20,863 nt of DNA from assembly GCA_964610045.1 (NCBI GenBank), contig CAZSUN010000069.1, positions 1-20,863 on the forward strand. The letters run 5' to 3'. Both the position numbers and the translations under genes were made by a program. Origin of the DNA: JACCYX01 sp964610045. Its GTDB lineage: Bacteria > Chloroflexota > Chloroflexia > Thermomicrobiales > UBA6265. The notes under the pieces are model-generated. The model did not search any database. It was given only the letters and a program-made list of their open reading frames with translations, and was not told the origin of the DNA. This document shows positions 1 to 6,931 of the stretch, piece after piece; the first letter of the stretch is position 1; every line of letters begins with the position of its first letter.

Positions 1-54
1 AACCCGCGACCTTCTCCTTGGCAAGGAGATGCTCTACCACTGAGCCACTTCCGC
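1..54 (-). tRNA. tRNA-Gly (GCC), 3' part beyond window edge
   Basis: On the minus strand the sequence begins GCGGAAG (acceptor stem), followed by the D arm with GCTCAGTGGTAGAGC, an anticodon arm TCTCC-TTGCCAA-GGAGA and the start of the T arm (GCGGGTT). The seven-base loop places GCC at positions 34-36, which decodes GGC as glycine. The last part of the T arm and the 3' acceptor strand lie outside the window. A consensus promoter sits just upstream at 69-98. Confidence 0.93.
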
Positions 55-68
55 GTTCCAGCACGGGG

Positions 69-98
69 ATTCTAGGTTGAAATCGTGCCTCATGTCAA
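69..98 (-). promoter_or_regulatory. Sigma-70-type promoter of tRNA-Gly
   Basis: On the minus strand TTGACA (98-93, perfect -35) is followed by an 18-base spacer and TAGAAT (74-69, five of six -10 bases). The predicted start of transcription, near 62, lies about 8 bases before the tRNA. The match and position are seen directly; its use is inferred. Confidence 0.75.
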
Positions 99-151
99 GG
101 ACGATGTGACGAAGACAACCCGGTTTTCCACGAACGAGGATGCAAACAGAC

Positions 152-1060
152 ATGACAGTCAACACTGTGTCGATCCTGCCTGACAATCTGGTTTCCTGTG
201 ATTGGCTCGCGGCCAACCTCTCCGCTCCGTCCCTCAGAATCGTCGACATCCGTGGCTATGTACGTTCCACGGACCTGGGGAACGGTCGCCAGAAGGCGGA
301 GTACCTTGGCGCTCGAGACGAGTACCTGGCAGCGCACATCCCAGGCTCGACATTCGTGGACTGGACGGTCGATATCGTCGATCCGGATGCCGAGGTGAAG
401 GCCCAAATCGCGCCACCGGAACGTTTCGCGTCAGCGATGGGCAGCCGGGGAATTGGCAGCGACACCGATGTTGTCGTGGTCGACCACAGCGGTGGCCACT
501 TTGCCACACGCCTGTGGTGGGCATTGACGTACTACGGACATGATCGGGTTGCCGTGCTCGATGGCGGGTTCAACCGGTGGTCAGCACTCGGGTTGCCGGT
601 TGAGTCCGGGGACTACGAGGCCTCACCGGCAACGTTCGTTCAGAGGACACGACCGGCGCTGTGGAGCAGCGCGGACGACGTGCTCGGCCTGATCGAGAGC
701 GGCGAACGGCAGATCGTCGATGCACGCGACGCCGACACCTTTGCAGGCCGCTCGCAACGTGGTTCACGCGGCGGACACATTCCGACGGCAATCAACTTGT
801 CGTCGAAAGACCTGCTCGGAGCAGATGGCCTTTGGAAGGCGCCAGATGCCATTGCCCAGGCCGCAGCCGGCGCAGGAGTTGATCTGGGTGCGCCGGTTAC
901 TGCGTACTGCAATGGCGGGGTGACGGCGACAGCGGTGCTGTTCGGACTGCATCGGGCGGGGCTCGCCGACATCAGCAACTACGATGGCTCCTGGAACGAG
1001 TGGGGGGAACGCCCCGATCTGCCGGTGGAAGGCAACCAGGACCTGTTTCGCGATCACTGA
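152..1060 (+). CDS. Thiosulfate/3-mercaptopyruvate sulfurtransferase (two rhodanese domains)
   Basis: A 302-residue protein with two rhodanese folds, the usual length for the TST/MST family, which transfers sulfur from thiosulfate or 3-mercaptopyruvate to an acceptor such as cyanide or a thiol. The N-terminal half (AHIPGS, VVVVDHSGG, VLDGGFNRW) is the non-catalytic domain. The C-terminal half has VDARD, GHIPTAINL and the catalytic cysteine in AYCNGGVTA (Cys253 from this start). The loop C-N-G-G-V-T matches neither the CRKGVT of thiosulfate enzymes nor the CGSGVT of mercaptopyruvate enzymes, so the substrate is open. An in-frame ATG at 140 lies directly on the GAGGA that would serve as ribosome-binding site, so the ATG at 152 is preferred. 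The gene stands alone between two minus-strand tRNA units, with no signal peptide, so it is probably cytoplasmic. Confidence 0.9.
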   Translation: MTVNTVSILPDNLVSCDWLAANLSAPSLRIVDIRGYVRSTDLGNGRQKAEYLGARDEYLAAHIPGSTFVDWTVDIVDPDAEVKAQIAPPERFASAMGSRGIGSDTDVVVVDHSGGHFATRLWWALTYYGHDRVAVLDGGFNRWSALGLPVESGDYEASPATFVQRTRPALWSSADDVLGLIESGERQIVDARDADTFAGRSQRGSRGGHIPTAINLSSKDLLGADGLWKAPDAIAQAAAGAGVDLGAPVTAYCNGGVTATAVLFGLHRAGLADISNYDGSWNEWGERPDLPVEGNQDLFRDH

Positions 1061-1118
1061 TACCGCGCTTCGCGGACTGCCTGCGTTCGTCGAGAAGGTT
1101 CGACGCAGCCCTGCAAAA

Positions 1119-1144
1119 TGCCCGGACGGGAGACCGTCCGGGCA
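1119..1144 (-). terminator. Intrinsic terminator of the Leu-Val-Phe tRNA unit
   Basis: Perfect 11-bp stem (1119-1129 with 1134-1144) and a four-base loop. Read on the minus strand it is followed by TTTTGC, the polarity expected for the minus-strand tRNA unit and not for the sulfurtransferase gene. It starts 16 bases past the end of tRNA-Phe. Confidence 0.7.
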
Positions 1145-1159
1145 GACTCTCGTGGTGGG

Positions 1160-1232
1160 TGCCAAGGCGCGGACTCGAACCGCGGACCGCACGATTTTCA
1201 GTCGTGAGCTCTACCAACTGAGCTACCTTGGC
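1160..1232 (-). tRNA. tRNA-Phe (GAA)
   Basis: The minus strand folds as a 73-base cloverleaf: acceptor GCCAAGG/CCTTGGC with discriminator A, D arm GCTCAGTTGGTAGAGC, anticodon arm CACGA-CTGAAAA-TCGTG giving GAA, and T arm GCGGTTCGAGTCCGC. CCA is not encoded. It is the last of three tRNAs in one apparent transcript. Confidence 0.96.
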
Positions 1233-1267
1233 AAATATCGTGGCGCGCCGAACGACCCTCGAATCGG

Positions 1268-1340
1268 TGGGCGATAGAGGGCTCGAACCTCTGACATCCA
1301 CGGTGTAAACGTGGCGCTCTTCCAACTGAGCTAATCGCCC
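1268..1340 (-). tRNA. tRNA-Val (UAC)
   Basis: The minus strand folds as a 73-base cloverleaf: acceptor GGGCGAT/ATCGCCC with discriminator A, D arm GCTCAGTTGGAAGAGC, anticodon arm CCACG-TTTACAC-CGTGG giving UAC, and T arm GAGGTTCGAGCCCTC. CCA is not encoded. It is the middle tRNA of the unit. Confidence 0.96.
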
Positions 1341-1360
1341 AGACCCGTAGTCATTCGCGG

Positions 1361-1445
1361 TGCCCAGGAGAGGATTTGAACCTCCACGCCCTAAACGGGC
1401 ACTAGCCCCTCAAGCTAGCGCGTCTGCCGATTCCGCCACCTGGGC
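1361..1445 (-). tRNA. tRNA-Leu (GAG)
   Basis: The minus strand gives an 85-base class II tRNA with a long variable arm, as in leucine tRNAs. The acceptor is GCCCAGG/CCTGGGC with discriminator A; the D arm begins GGCGGAATCGGCAGACGC; the anticodon arm is CTAGC-TTGAGGG-GCTAG giving GAG (decodes CUC). It is first in the unit, 24 bases from the -10 element. Confidence 0.95.
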
Positions 1446-1468
1446 AGGTGTGCCTTGCGGCGGAGCGA

Positions 1469-1498
1469 AGTATAGGTCCCGCCGCATCCGGTCGTCAA
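1469..1498 (-). promoter_or_regulatory. Sigma-70-type promoter of the Leu-Val-Phe tRNA unit
   Basis: On the minus strand TTGACG (1498-1493) and TATACT (1474-1469) are separated by 18 bases, each with five of six consensus bases. They lie just upstream of tRNA-Leu. Spacing and position match the tRNA-Gly promoter at 69-98, and the two support each other. Confidence 0.72.
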
Positions 1499-1512
1499 CA
1501 GTGAGGCGACAA

Positions 1513-1542
1513 TTGATTCGCGAGCCATAAACTCGACATAAT
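1513..1542 (+). promoter_or_regulatory. Candidate promoter of the DUF697-aroKB operon
   Basis: TTGATT (1513-1518), an 18-base spacer and CATAAT (1537-1542) lie in an AT-rich patch that stands out in this GC-rich window. They point toward the operon starting at 1642, leaving a leader of roughly 90 bases. The -35 match is only four of six, so this is tentative. Confidence 0.45.
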
Positions 1543-1641
1543 TTATTGCATAGGGACTGATGGCAGACGATCCGGCGGCGGCTGACAGGGTATTATCATC
1601 GGACGCCTTTCATCGACGATTGGCGCCAGATCGGAGGACCC

Positions 1642-2655
1642 GTGCCCAATCCCGTTTCCGCTGTTGGCTCGTTCAAGAACCTCATGAATATCGTCAAGGA
1701 AGTTGACTTCGACGAGATTCGCGATCGTGCCGAGCTTGCCCCACGGATTCTCTGCGTCGCGTCATCGGAGCAGGCTGCGCGCTCGGCTGCGGACCGGCTG
1801 TTCGGTGAGCAGATCGACCGGTTCGTGGACTTTACGGCAGAGCGTGACCTGACCGCTCTCGATCCCACACGATTCGACATCGTGCTGGTGGCCGATCCGG
1901 AGCAAACCGGGATTGCCGACCGGCTGCGTCGCCTGGCCGCAGGACAGAAAACCTCGAACCTGTTCAACATGTCCGTCTCGTCGCCTGAAGCGGACGAGCG
2001 CCTGCGGCTCCAGATCGCCTCCGCCTTGCCTGACCTCGCCCCGGCACTCGGCCGTTGGTTCGAACCATTCCGGAAAGCCGCGGTCCGGGTGATCGTCGAG
2101 GAAACCTCCCGCGCGAACGCCCAGTTCGCGGTCGTCTCCAACCTCCCGGCGGTCGTTCCCATGCTTGGGAGCCTGTTCGCGGCCGGCGCTGATCTGATCG
2201 TGTTGACCAAGAACCAGATCATGATGGCCTACAAACTGGCTGCGGCCAGCAATCGTGACCTGGCCGACCACAGCGGCGTAATCCGCGAACTTGTCCCGGT
2301 CGTCGGCGCCGGGTTCCTGTGGCGATCGCTGGCGCGTGAAGCGACCTCGTTTATCCCGTTTGCGGCAGGAACGATCCCTAAAGCCGTCATCGCCTTTGCC
2401 GGGACGTACACGATCGGACGGGCGGTCGACTACTACTACCGATTCGGCAAGAAGTCGAGCGGCGACCAGATGAAGCTCCTGTGGGAGGAAGCGCTCGCGC
2501 TTGCCGCGCGGATCCCGTTGCCAGGCCGGGACCAGAACGATCTCGACCGGGATGCAATCGAGGTCACGGGTGAAGTCCGCGATCTCCCGTCCGAAGCCAC
2601 CGAACCAATCGTCACCTCGGACCAGACAGAAAAGGTCGCCAGCGCTCGGGAGTAG
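1642..2655 (+). CDS. DUF697 (YcjF-like) membrane-associated protein
   Basis: A 337-residue protein of unknown function. It starts at a GTG with GGAGG at 1633-1637. The first half is soluble and begins like a nucleotide-binding or response domain (ILCVASSEQAAR, FDIVLVADPEQTG), but I see no Walker A motif. The second half carries the DUF697 pattern: SNLPAVVPMLGSLFAAGADL, TKNQIMMAYKLAAAS, ELVPVVGAGFLWRSLARE, and IPKAVIAFAGTYTIGRAVDYYY before a basic GKKSSG stretch. The hydrophobic segments suggest membrane attachment. DUF697 domains often follow a GTPase domain, but no complete GTPase is visible here. The stop codon lies 8 bases before aroKB, so the two are probably co-transcribed; a functional link to the shikimate pathway is not established. 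Confidence 0.8.
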   Translation: MPNPVSAVGSFKNLMNIVKEVDFDEIRDRAELAPRILCVASSEQAARSAADRLFGEQIDRFVDFTAERDLTALDPTRFDIVLVADPEQTGIADRLRRLAAGQKTSNLFNMSVSSPEADERLRLQIASALPDLAPALGRWFEPFRKAAVRVIVEETSRANAQFAVVSNLPAVVPMLGSLFAAGADLIVLTKNQIMMAYKLAAASNRDLADHSGVIRELVPVVGAGFLWRSLAREATSFIPFAAGTIPKAVIAFAGTYTIGRAVDYYYRFGKKSSGDQMKLLWEEALALAARIPLPGRDQNDLDRDAIEVTGEVRDLPSEATEPIVTSDQTEKVASARE

Positions 2656-2663
2656 CAGTACGC

Positions 2664-4331
2664 ATGGTTCGTCAGATCGTCCTGGTTGGTCTCAGCGGCA
2701 CCGGGAAAAGTTCGGTTGCGCGAGTGGCCGCGGCGTCGCTCGGGTGGGAGGCGTTCGATACCGACCAGCAGATCGAGCAGGAAACCGGCCGCACCATTCC
2801 GGATATTTTTCGCACCGATGGCGAAGCAGCCTTCCGGCAGATCGAGGCACAGATCATGCGGACGGCCCTCGACGGCGACCGGCGCGTGATCGCCACCGGA
2901 GGCGGGGCCGTGATCGATCCATCGATCTGGTCGGAAGATCTCCTTGGCCATCCGGACCGGCTTGTCGTCTGGCTCGATACCTCGCCAGAAGTGCTCGTCG
3001 ACCGGTTGCGGCTTCAGGCGCAGCAGGAGGGTGGCAAGGCCGAACGGCCGTTGCTCGAGGGCGATCCACTGGCACGCATCAGCGGTATGCGTCATGCGAG
3101 ATCCGGTCACTATGGTAAGGCCCGGATCAGGCTCGACGTCACCCATCGCGATGCCGCCGCCATCGGGAGCGACATTGCCGAGTTGGCCACTCTGGCAGGC
3201 GGCGGTGAGGTGGTCCAGGAACTGCGTGTGGAGGCGGCTGAGTCGACGATCCGGGTCGGTCCTGGCGCTTCGATACGGTTGGGCGAGATCATCCGTCACC
3301 GATGGCCGAAGGCGTCGCGCGTCTGGGTGGTGGCGGATGCCAATCTGTTGCCGCACGCCGGTGCCGTTATCGATGCGCTCGCGTCGGATGCCGGTCCCCG
3401 GGTGAACGTCTTGCCGGTGCCGCCTGGCGAAGGCAGCAAGAGCCTTGAGGGACTCTCGCGGGTCTACGACTGGATGCTCGATGGGGGGGTGCAGCGTGGC
3501 GATGTGGCGGTCGCGCTCGGCGGCGGCATGGTCGGCGACCTGACCGGATTCGCGGCGGCGAGCGTCCTCCGCGGGATCGGTCTGGTGCAGGTGCCGACGA
3601 CCTTGCTCTCGATGGTCGACAGCAGCGTTGGGGGCAAAACGGGGATCAACCACCGGACCGGCAAGAACCTGATTGGCGCGTTCTACCAACCGCCGGAAGT
3701 CGTGATCGATCCGAACCTGCTAGGTTCCATGCCACCACGCGAGTTACGGTCTGGCTGGGCGGAAATCGTGAAACACGGCGTGATCGAGCCATCAACGCCG
3801 GGTGGACGGCCACCCGTGCTGTTCGACCTGATGGAACAGAACCTGGCGGCCCTCGACGCCCGGAGTCAACCACTCCTCTCATGGGTTATCCGGCGCAACG
3901 TGTCGCTGAAGGCAGCGGTGGTGGCGGCCGACGAGCGCGAAGCTGGGTTGCGCGCCATCCTGAACTTCGGCCACACCATCGGCCATGGGATCGAGGCAGC
4001 CGGGTACCACTACCTGCATGGGGAAGCGGTCGCGCTCGGCACCCGAGCTGCCTGCGCGATCGCGGTCGACCTCAACCTGATTGACCAGGCGTTCGCCGAC
4101 CGCGTCGGCGCGCTGCTCGACGGGTTCGGGCTCCCGGATCGCGGGGAGATCGACGCCAAATCCGTGCTCCAGCGTATGGCGAGCGACAAGAAGAAGGAAG
4201 CAGGCGTCCAGAAATGGGTGTTGCCGGTGCGCGAAGGAGGTGTCCGGATCGTCACCGATGTTCCGGAGTCGTCGATCGACGCGGCAATCGCCAGCGTCTC
4301 AACCCGTAACTGGCTTGTATCGTCAGCGTAA
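2664..4331 (+). CDS. aroKB: Bifunctional shikimate kinase / 3-dehydroquinate synthase
   Basis: A 555-residue fusion of two shikimate-pathway enzymes. Residues 1 to about 175 are shikimate kinase: P-loop GLSGTGKS (9-16), shikimate-binding DTD (32-34) and GEAAFR (53-58), GGG (79-81), and lid ERPLL with Arg128. After a short linker, residues from about 188 to the end are 3-dehydroquinate synthase: VPPGEGSKS, the NAD-binding ALGGGMVGDLTGF (about 284-296), VDSSVGGKTGIN and KNLIGAFYQP. The zinc ligands appear as Glu367 (WAEIVKH), His437 (NFGHTIGH) and His452 (LHGEAV). All key residues are present in both halves, so both activities are expected. AroB makes 3-dehydroquinate from DAHP and AroK phosphorylates shikimate, which are non-consecutive steps. 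The ATG is preceded by CGGGAG and follows the DUF697 gene by 8 bases. Confidence 0.96.
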   Translation: MVRQIVLVGLSGTGKSSVARVAAASLGWEAFDTDQQIEQETGRTIPDIFRTDGEAAFRQIEAQIMRTALDGDRRVIATGGGAVIDPSIWSEDLLGHPDRLVVWLDTSPEVLVDRLRLQAQQEGGKAERPLLEGDPLARISGMRHARSGHYGKARIRLDVTHRDAAAIGSDIAELATLAGGGEVVQELRVEAAESTIRVGPGASIRLGEIIRHRWPKASRVWVVADANLLPHAGAVIDALASDAGPRVNVLPVPPGEGSKSLEGLSRVYDWMLDGGVQRGDVAVALGGGMVGDLTGFAAASVLRGIGLVQVPTTLLSMVDSSVGGKTGINHRTGKNLIGAFYQPPEVVIDPNLLGSMPPRELRSGWAEIVKHGVIEPSTPGGRPPVLFDLMEQNLAALDARSQPLLSWVIRRNVSLKAAVVAADEREAGLRAILNFGHTIGHGIEAAGYHYLHGEAVALGTRAACAIAVDLNLIDQAFADRVGALLDGFGLPDRGEIDAKSVLQRMASDKKKEAGVQKWVLPVREGGVRIVTDVPESSIDAAIASVSTRNWLVSSA

Positions 4332-4349
4332 TCACGGCGTGTGCTATGC

Positions 4350-4472
4350 TCACGACGCACCGCCGCTCCCCTGAACGGCGGTCAACGCTGTGGGAGGCGT
4401 CACGGTCGAAGCCGGCGGTCCTCGCCGGAAAGGCAGTCGCCACATCCGACCTTTCCACCTGGGGGCTATCCT
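4350..4472 (+). ncRNA. Structured 5' leader, candidate cis-regulatory RNA upstream of the SAM-cycle genes
   Basis: This gene-free stretch can form several stems. GACGC (4354-4358) pairs with GCGTC (4397-4401) and encloses a 7-bp hairpin, ACCGCCG (4359-4365) with CGGCGGT (4376-4382). The hairpin loop CTCCC (4366-4370) can pair with GGGAG (4392-4396), giving a pseudoknot inside the closing stem. A second domain has GGTCG (4404-4408) with CGACC (4447-4451) around the hairpin CCGGCG/CGCCGG (4412-4417, 4423-4428). The loop CTCCCC could instead pair with the GGGGG at 4461-4465 that acts as the ribosome-binding site of the next gene. Pairings are read directly from sequence; a regulatory function is inferred. 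I recognise no core of SAM-I to SAM-VI or SAH riboswitches. Confidence 0.4.
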
Positions 4473-5477
4473 TTGGTCTCATCCCATAACCCGGTCGTGA
4501 TCAGCGCGTCGATCGCGTTCGATCACGTCATGACCTTCAACGGTTCGTTCCAGGACCATCTGCTGCTCGACAAGGCCCATGTCCTCTCGGTGAGTTTCCT
4601 GCTCGACACCCTGCGCCAGCAGCGTGGAGGAGTTGGAGGCAATATCGCGTACAGCCTGGGTCTCCTGAACGTGCCATGTTCTCTGATAGGCGCGGTCGGG
4701 CAGGATTTCGGCCCGTATGAAGCTGTGCTCCAGGAACTTGGCACTGACCTCAGCGGCATCGTGCATATCGACGAAGATTTCACCTCGAACGCCTACATGA
4801 ATGCAGATTTGAAGGACAACCAGATCGCCGCATTCTACCCCGGTGCAGGGGGGCGGTCGGGCGAAATCGACATCCGGCCGTGGGTGAGCAGCGCTCGCTA
4901 CGGTCTCGTCGGCGCGGCCGCACCGGACGCGATGGTCCGGCACGCCGAGGAGATCGTCGAATCTGGTGCCGGACTGATCTTCGATCCTGCCCAGCAGATC
5001 GTCATCCTGAATGGCGAGCAACTGGCGCGCGGGATCGAGATCGCCGAGGTTGTCGTCGGCAACGACTACGAATTCGGCATGATGGAACGGAAAACCGGTC
5101 TCACCGTGGACGATATCGCGGCCCGAGTTCCACTGACAGTCGTCACCTACGGCGGTGAGGGTTCGGAGCTTCGCGCCGGTAGCGAGTCGGTCCGCATCCC
5201 GATAGCAACCGCGGACCCGTTCGTTGGGCCCACCGGCGGCGGCGATGCCTACCGGGCCGGCCTGATCAAGGGACTCCTCCTGGGCAAGGATCTTCCTGTC
5301 ATCGGACGAATTGCCGCACTCGCCGCGACGTATGCCGTCGAGCATCACGGCACACAGGAACACGCCTATACCCCCGAGCAGTTCCTGGCACGATTCGCGT
5401 CCGCGTTCCCGGATTACGCCGGCGACCTTACCCTCGACGACCTCACCTCCACGGCCCTTCCGGCCAACGTTCAGTAG
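4473..5477 (+). CDS. PfkB-family kinase, probably adenosine kinase
   Basis: A 334-residue ribokinase-fold (PfkB) sugar or nucleoside kinase. The N-terminal substrate region ISASIAFDHVMTF includes Asp17; RGGVGGNIAYSLGLL (51-65) is the first PfkB signature; PTGGGDAYRAGL (253-264) contains the catalytic Asp258. The usual DTGAGD begins with Asp, here replaced by Pro253. The opening block, with SVSFLL and NAYMNADLKDNQIAAFYPGA, resembles bacterial and archaeal adenosine kinases more than ribokinase or fructokinase. Being directly upstream of ahcY and metK fits a role in phosphorylating the adenosine released by SAH hydrolase. The reading frame stays open upstream to a GTG at 4341, but that extension is arginine-rich and has no family similarity; the TTG at 4473 with GGGGG at 4461-4465 is preferred. 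Substrate assignment rests on similarity and context. Confidence 0.85.
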   Translation: MVSSHNPVVISASIAFDHVMTFNGSFQDHLLLDKAHVLSVSFLLDTLRQQRGGVGGNIAYSLGLLNVPCSLIGAVGQDFGPYEAVLQELGTDLSGIVHIDEDFTSNAYMNADLKDNQIAAFYPGAGGRSGEIDIRPWVSSARYGLVGAAAPDAMVRHAEEIVESGAGLIFDPAQQIVILNGEQLARGIEIAEVVVGNDYEFGMMERKTGLTVDDIAARVPLTVVTYGGEGSELRAGSESVRIPIATADPFVGPTGGGDAYRAGLIKGLLLGKDLPVIGRIAALAATYAVEHHGTQEHAYTPEQFLARFASAFPDYAGDLTLDDLTSTALPANVQ

Positions 5478-5536
5478 CGATTGACCAGCGCGGCCTGACT
5501 TTGCCACGTCGCCACCAGTCACAGGAGCACTCCAGT

Positions 5537-6802
5537 ATGGCCAGTACCACAACGCGGAATTTCGACATCAAGGACCCGTCGCTGGCGGCAGCCGGTAACC
5601 GCCGGATCGAGTGGGCAGCCCGCGATATGCCGGTGCTACGGCAGATCCGCGCTGCGTTTGCCGAGTCTCGCCCGTTCGACGGGATCCGGATCGTTGGTTG
5701 CGCCCATATCACCACGGAGACCGCCAACCTGGCGCTGACATTGCAGGCCGGTGGAGCGGACGCCGTGATGTGCGCGAGCAATCCCCTGTCCACCCAGGAC
5801 GACGTGGCCGCCGCCTTGGTCGAGGCCGGGATCCCGGTGTTCGCCATCAAGGGTGAAGATGGTGAGACCTATCACCGGCACATTCACCAGGCAATCGCCC
5901 ACAATCCGCACGTCTTGATCGACGACGGCGCCGATGTGGTGACGATCCTGCACAAGGAGTACCCGGATCTGCTGCCGGGCATCATCGGCGGCACCGAGGA
6001 AACCACGACCGGGGTCATCCGCGAGCGGGCCATGGAAGCGGAGGGAATCCTCCAGTTCCCGATCATCGCCGTCAACGACGCGGACACCAAGCACTTCTTC
6101 GATAACCGGTACGGAACCGGCCAGAGCACCATCGACGGCATCCTGCGCGCCACCAACATCCTGCTGGCGGGCAGGATCGTGGTCGTCGCCGGCTACGGAT
6201 GGTGTGGTAAGGGCATCGCGACCCGCATCCGGGGCATGGGTGCGCAGGTGATCGTTACCGAAGTCGATCCCGTTCGCGCGCTCGAAGCGGCGATGGATGG
6301 CTTCATGGTGAAGACGATGGAAGAGGCAGCACCGCTCGCCGACCTCGTCGTCACCGCGACCGGGAACATCAATGTGGTCGATCGCCATCACTTCGAAGCG
6401 ATGAAGAGTGGTGCGATCATGGCCAATTCCGGCCATTTCAATTCCGAGATCAACCTGAAGGCACTGGCGGAGATGTCCGGCGAAGGCCGGCGCACGCTCC
6501 GCCCGTTCGTCGAGGAGTTCACCTTCGGGGACAAGAGCCTGATCGTGCTCGGCGAGGGCCGCCTGATCAACCTGGCCTCCGCCGAAGGGCACCCGGCGAG
6601 CGTGATGGACATGAGCTTCGCCAATCAGGCGCTGGCGGCCGAGTACATCGTGCGCGAAGGCGCCACCCTCGAAAACCGCGTCTACCGCGTGCCGGAGGAA
6701 ATCGACCGGGAAATCGCGGCGTTGAAGTTGCAGGCGATGGGCATCGCCATCGACGTGTTGACTCCCGAACAGGACAAGTACCTCCACAGCTGGGAGGGGT
6801 AG
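5537..6802 (+). CDS. ahcY: S-adenosylhomocysteine hydrolase (adenosylhomocysteinase)
   Basis: A 421-residue cytoplasmic enzyme that reversibly splits SAH into homocysteine and adenosine, relieving product inhibition of methyltransferases. Visible features are GCAHITTETANL with His58, NPLSTQDD, DDGADVV (129-135), GGTEETTTGV (151-160, Glu155), NDADTKHFFDN with Lys185, Asp189 and Asn190, the NAD-binding AGYGWCGKG (218-226), and the C-terminal DKYLHSWEG. The protein lacks the insert of about 40 residues found in many proteobacterial enzymes, so it is the shorter type also seen in archaea and Thermotoga. AGGAG (5523-5527) selects the ATG at 5537 over the in-frame upstream start. It lies 59 bases after the kinase gene and upstream of metK, which fits a SAM-cycle operon. 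Confidence 0.97.
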   Translation: MASTTTRNFDIKDPSLAAAGNRRIEWAARDMPVLRQIRAAFAESRPFDGIRIVGCAHITTETANLALTLQAGGADAVMCASNPLSTQDDVAAALVEAGIPVFAIKGEDGETYHRHIHQAIAHNPHVLIDDGADVVTILHKEYPDLLPGIIGGTEETTTGVIRERAMEAEGILQFPIIAVNDADTKHFFDNRYGTGQSTIDGILRATNILLAGRIVVVAGYGWCGKGIATRIRGMGAQVIVTEVDPVRALEAAMDGFMVKTMEEAAPLADLVVTATGNINVVDRHHFEAMKSGAIMANSGHFNSEINLKALAEMSGEGRRTLRPFVEEFTFGDKSLIVLGEGRLINLASAEGHPASVMDMSFANQALAAEYIVREGATLENRVYRVPEEIDREIAALKLQAMGIAIDVLTPEQDKYLHSWEG

Positions 6803-6816
6803 TCTCCGGCAAGGCC

Positions 6817-6851
6817 CATACGCTGGAGGCAGCACCCACTTCCAGCGTATG
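6817..6851 (+). terminator. Perfect hairpin between ahcY and metK
   Basis: An 11-bp perfect inverted repeat (6817-6827 CATACGCTGGA with 6841-6851) with a 13-base loop lies 14 bases after the ahcY stop. No U-tract follows. It may end or weaken transcription from the kinase-ahcY pair, or protect the 3' end of a processed message; metK would then need its own promoter, which I could not identify convincingly in 6852-6931. Confidence 0.45.
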
Positions 6852-6931
6852 ATTCGGGAGGGCGCCAATCGTCCCGCAATTACACATTACCTGCACTGTC
6901 CGGACCAGTCAGGGCACCAAGGACATCGTTG

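Noticed and set aside
2436..3689. 417-residue open frame on the minus strand
   Set aside because: It is antisense to aroKB, whose motifs are complete. The translation has no family similarity, and long antisense frames are common in GC-rich coding sequence.
4341..4472. N-terminal extension of the PfkB kinase to the GTG at 4341
   Set aside because: The extension is Arg/Pro-rich, unlike any PfkB N terminus, and covers the structured leader; TTG at 4473 has a well-spaced GGGGG.
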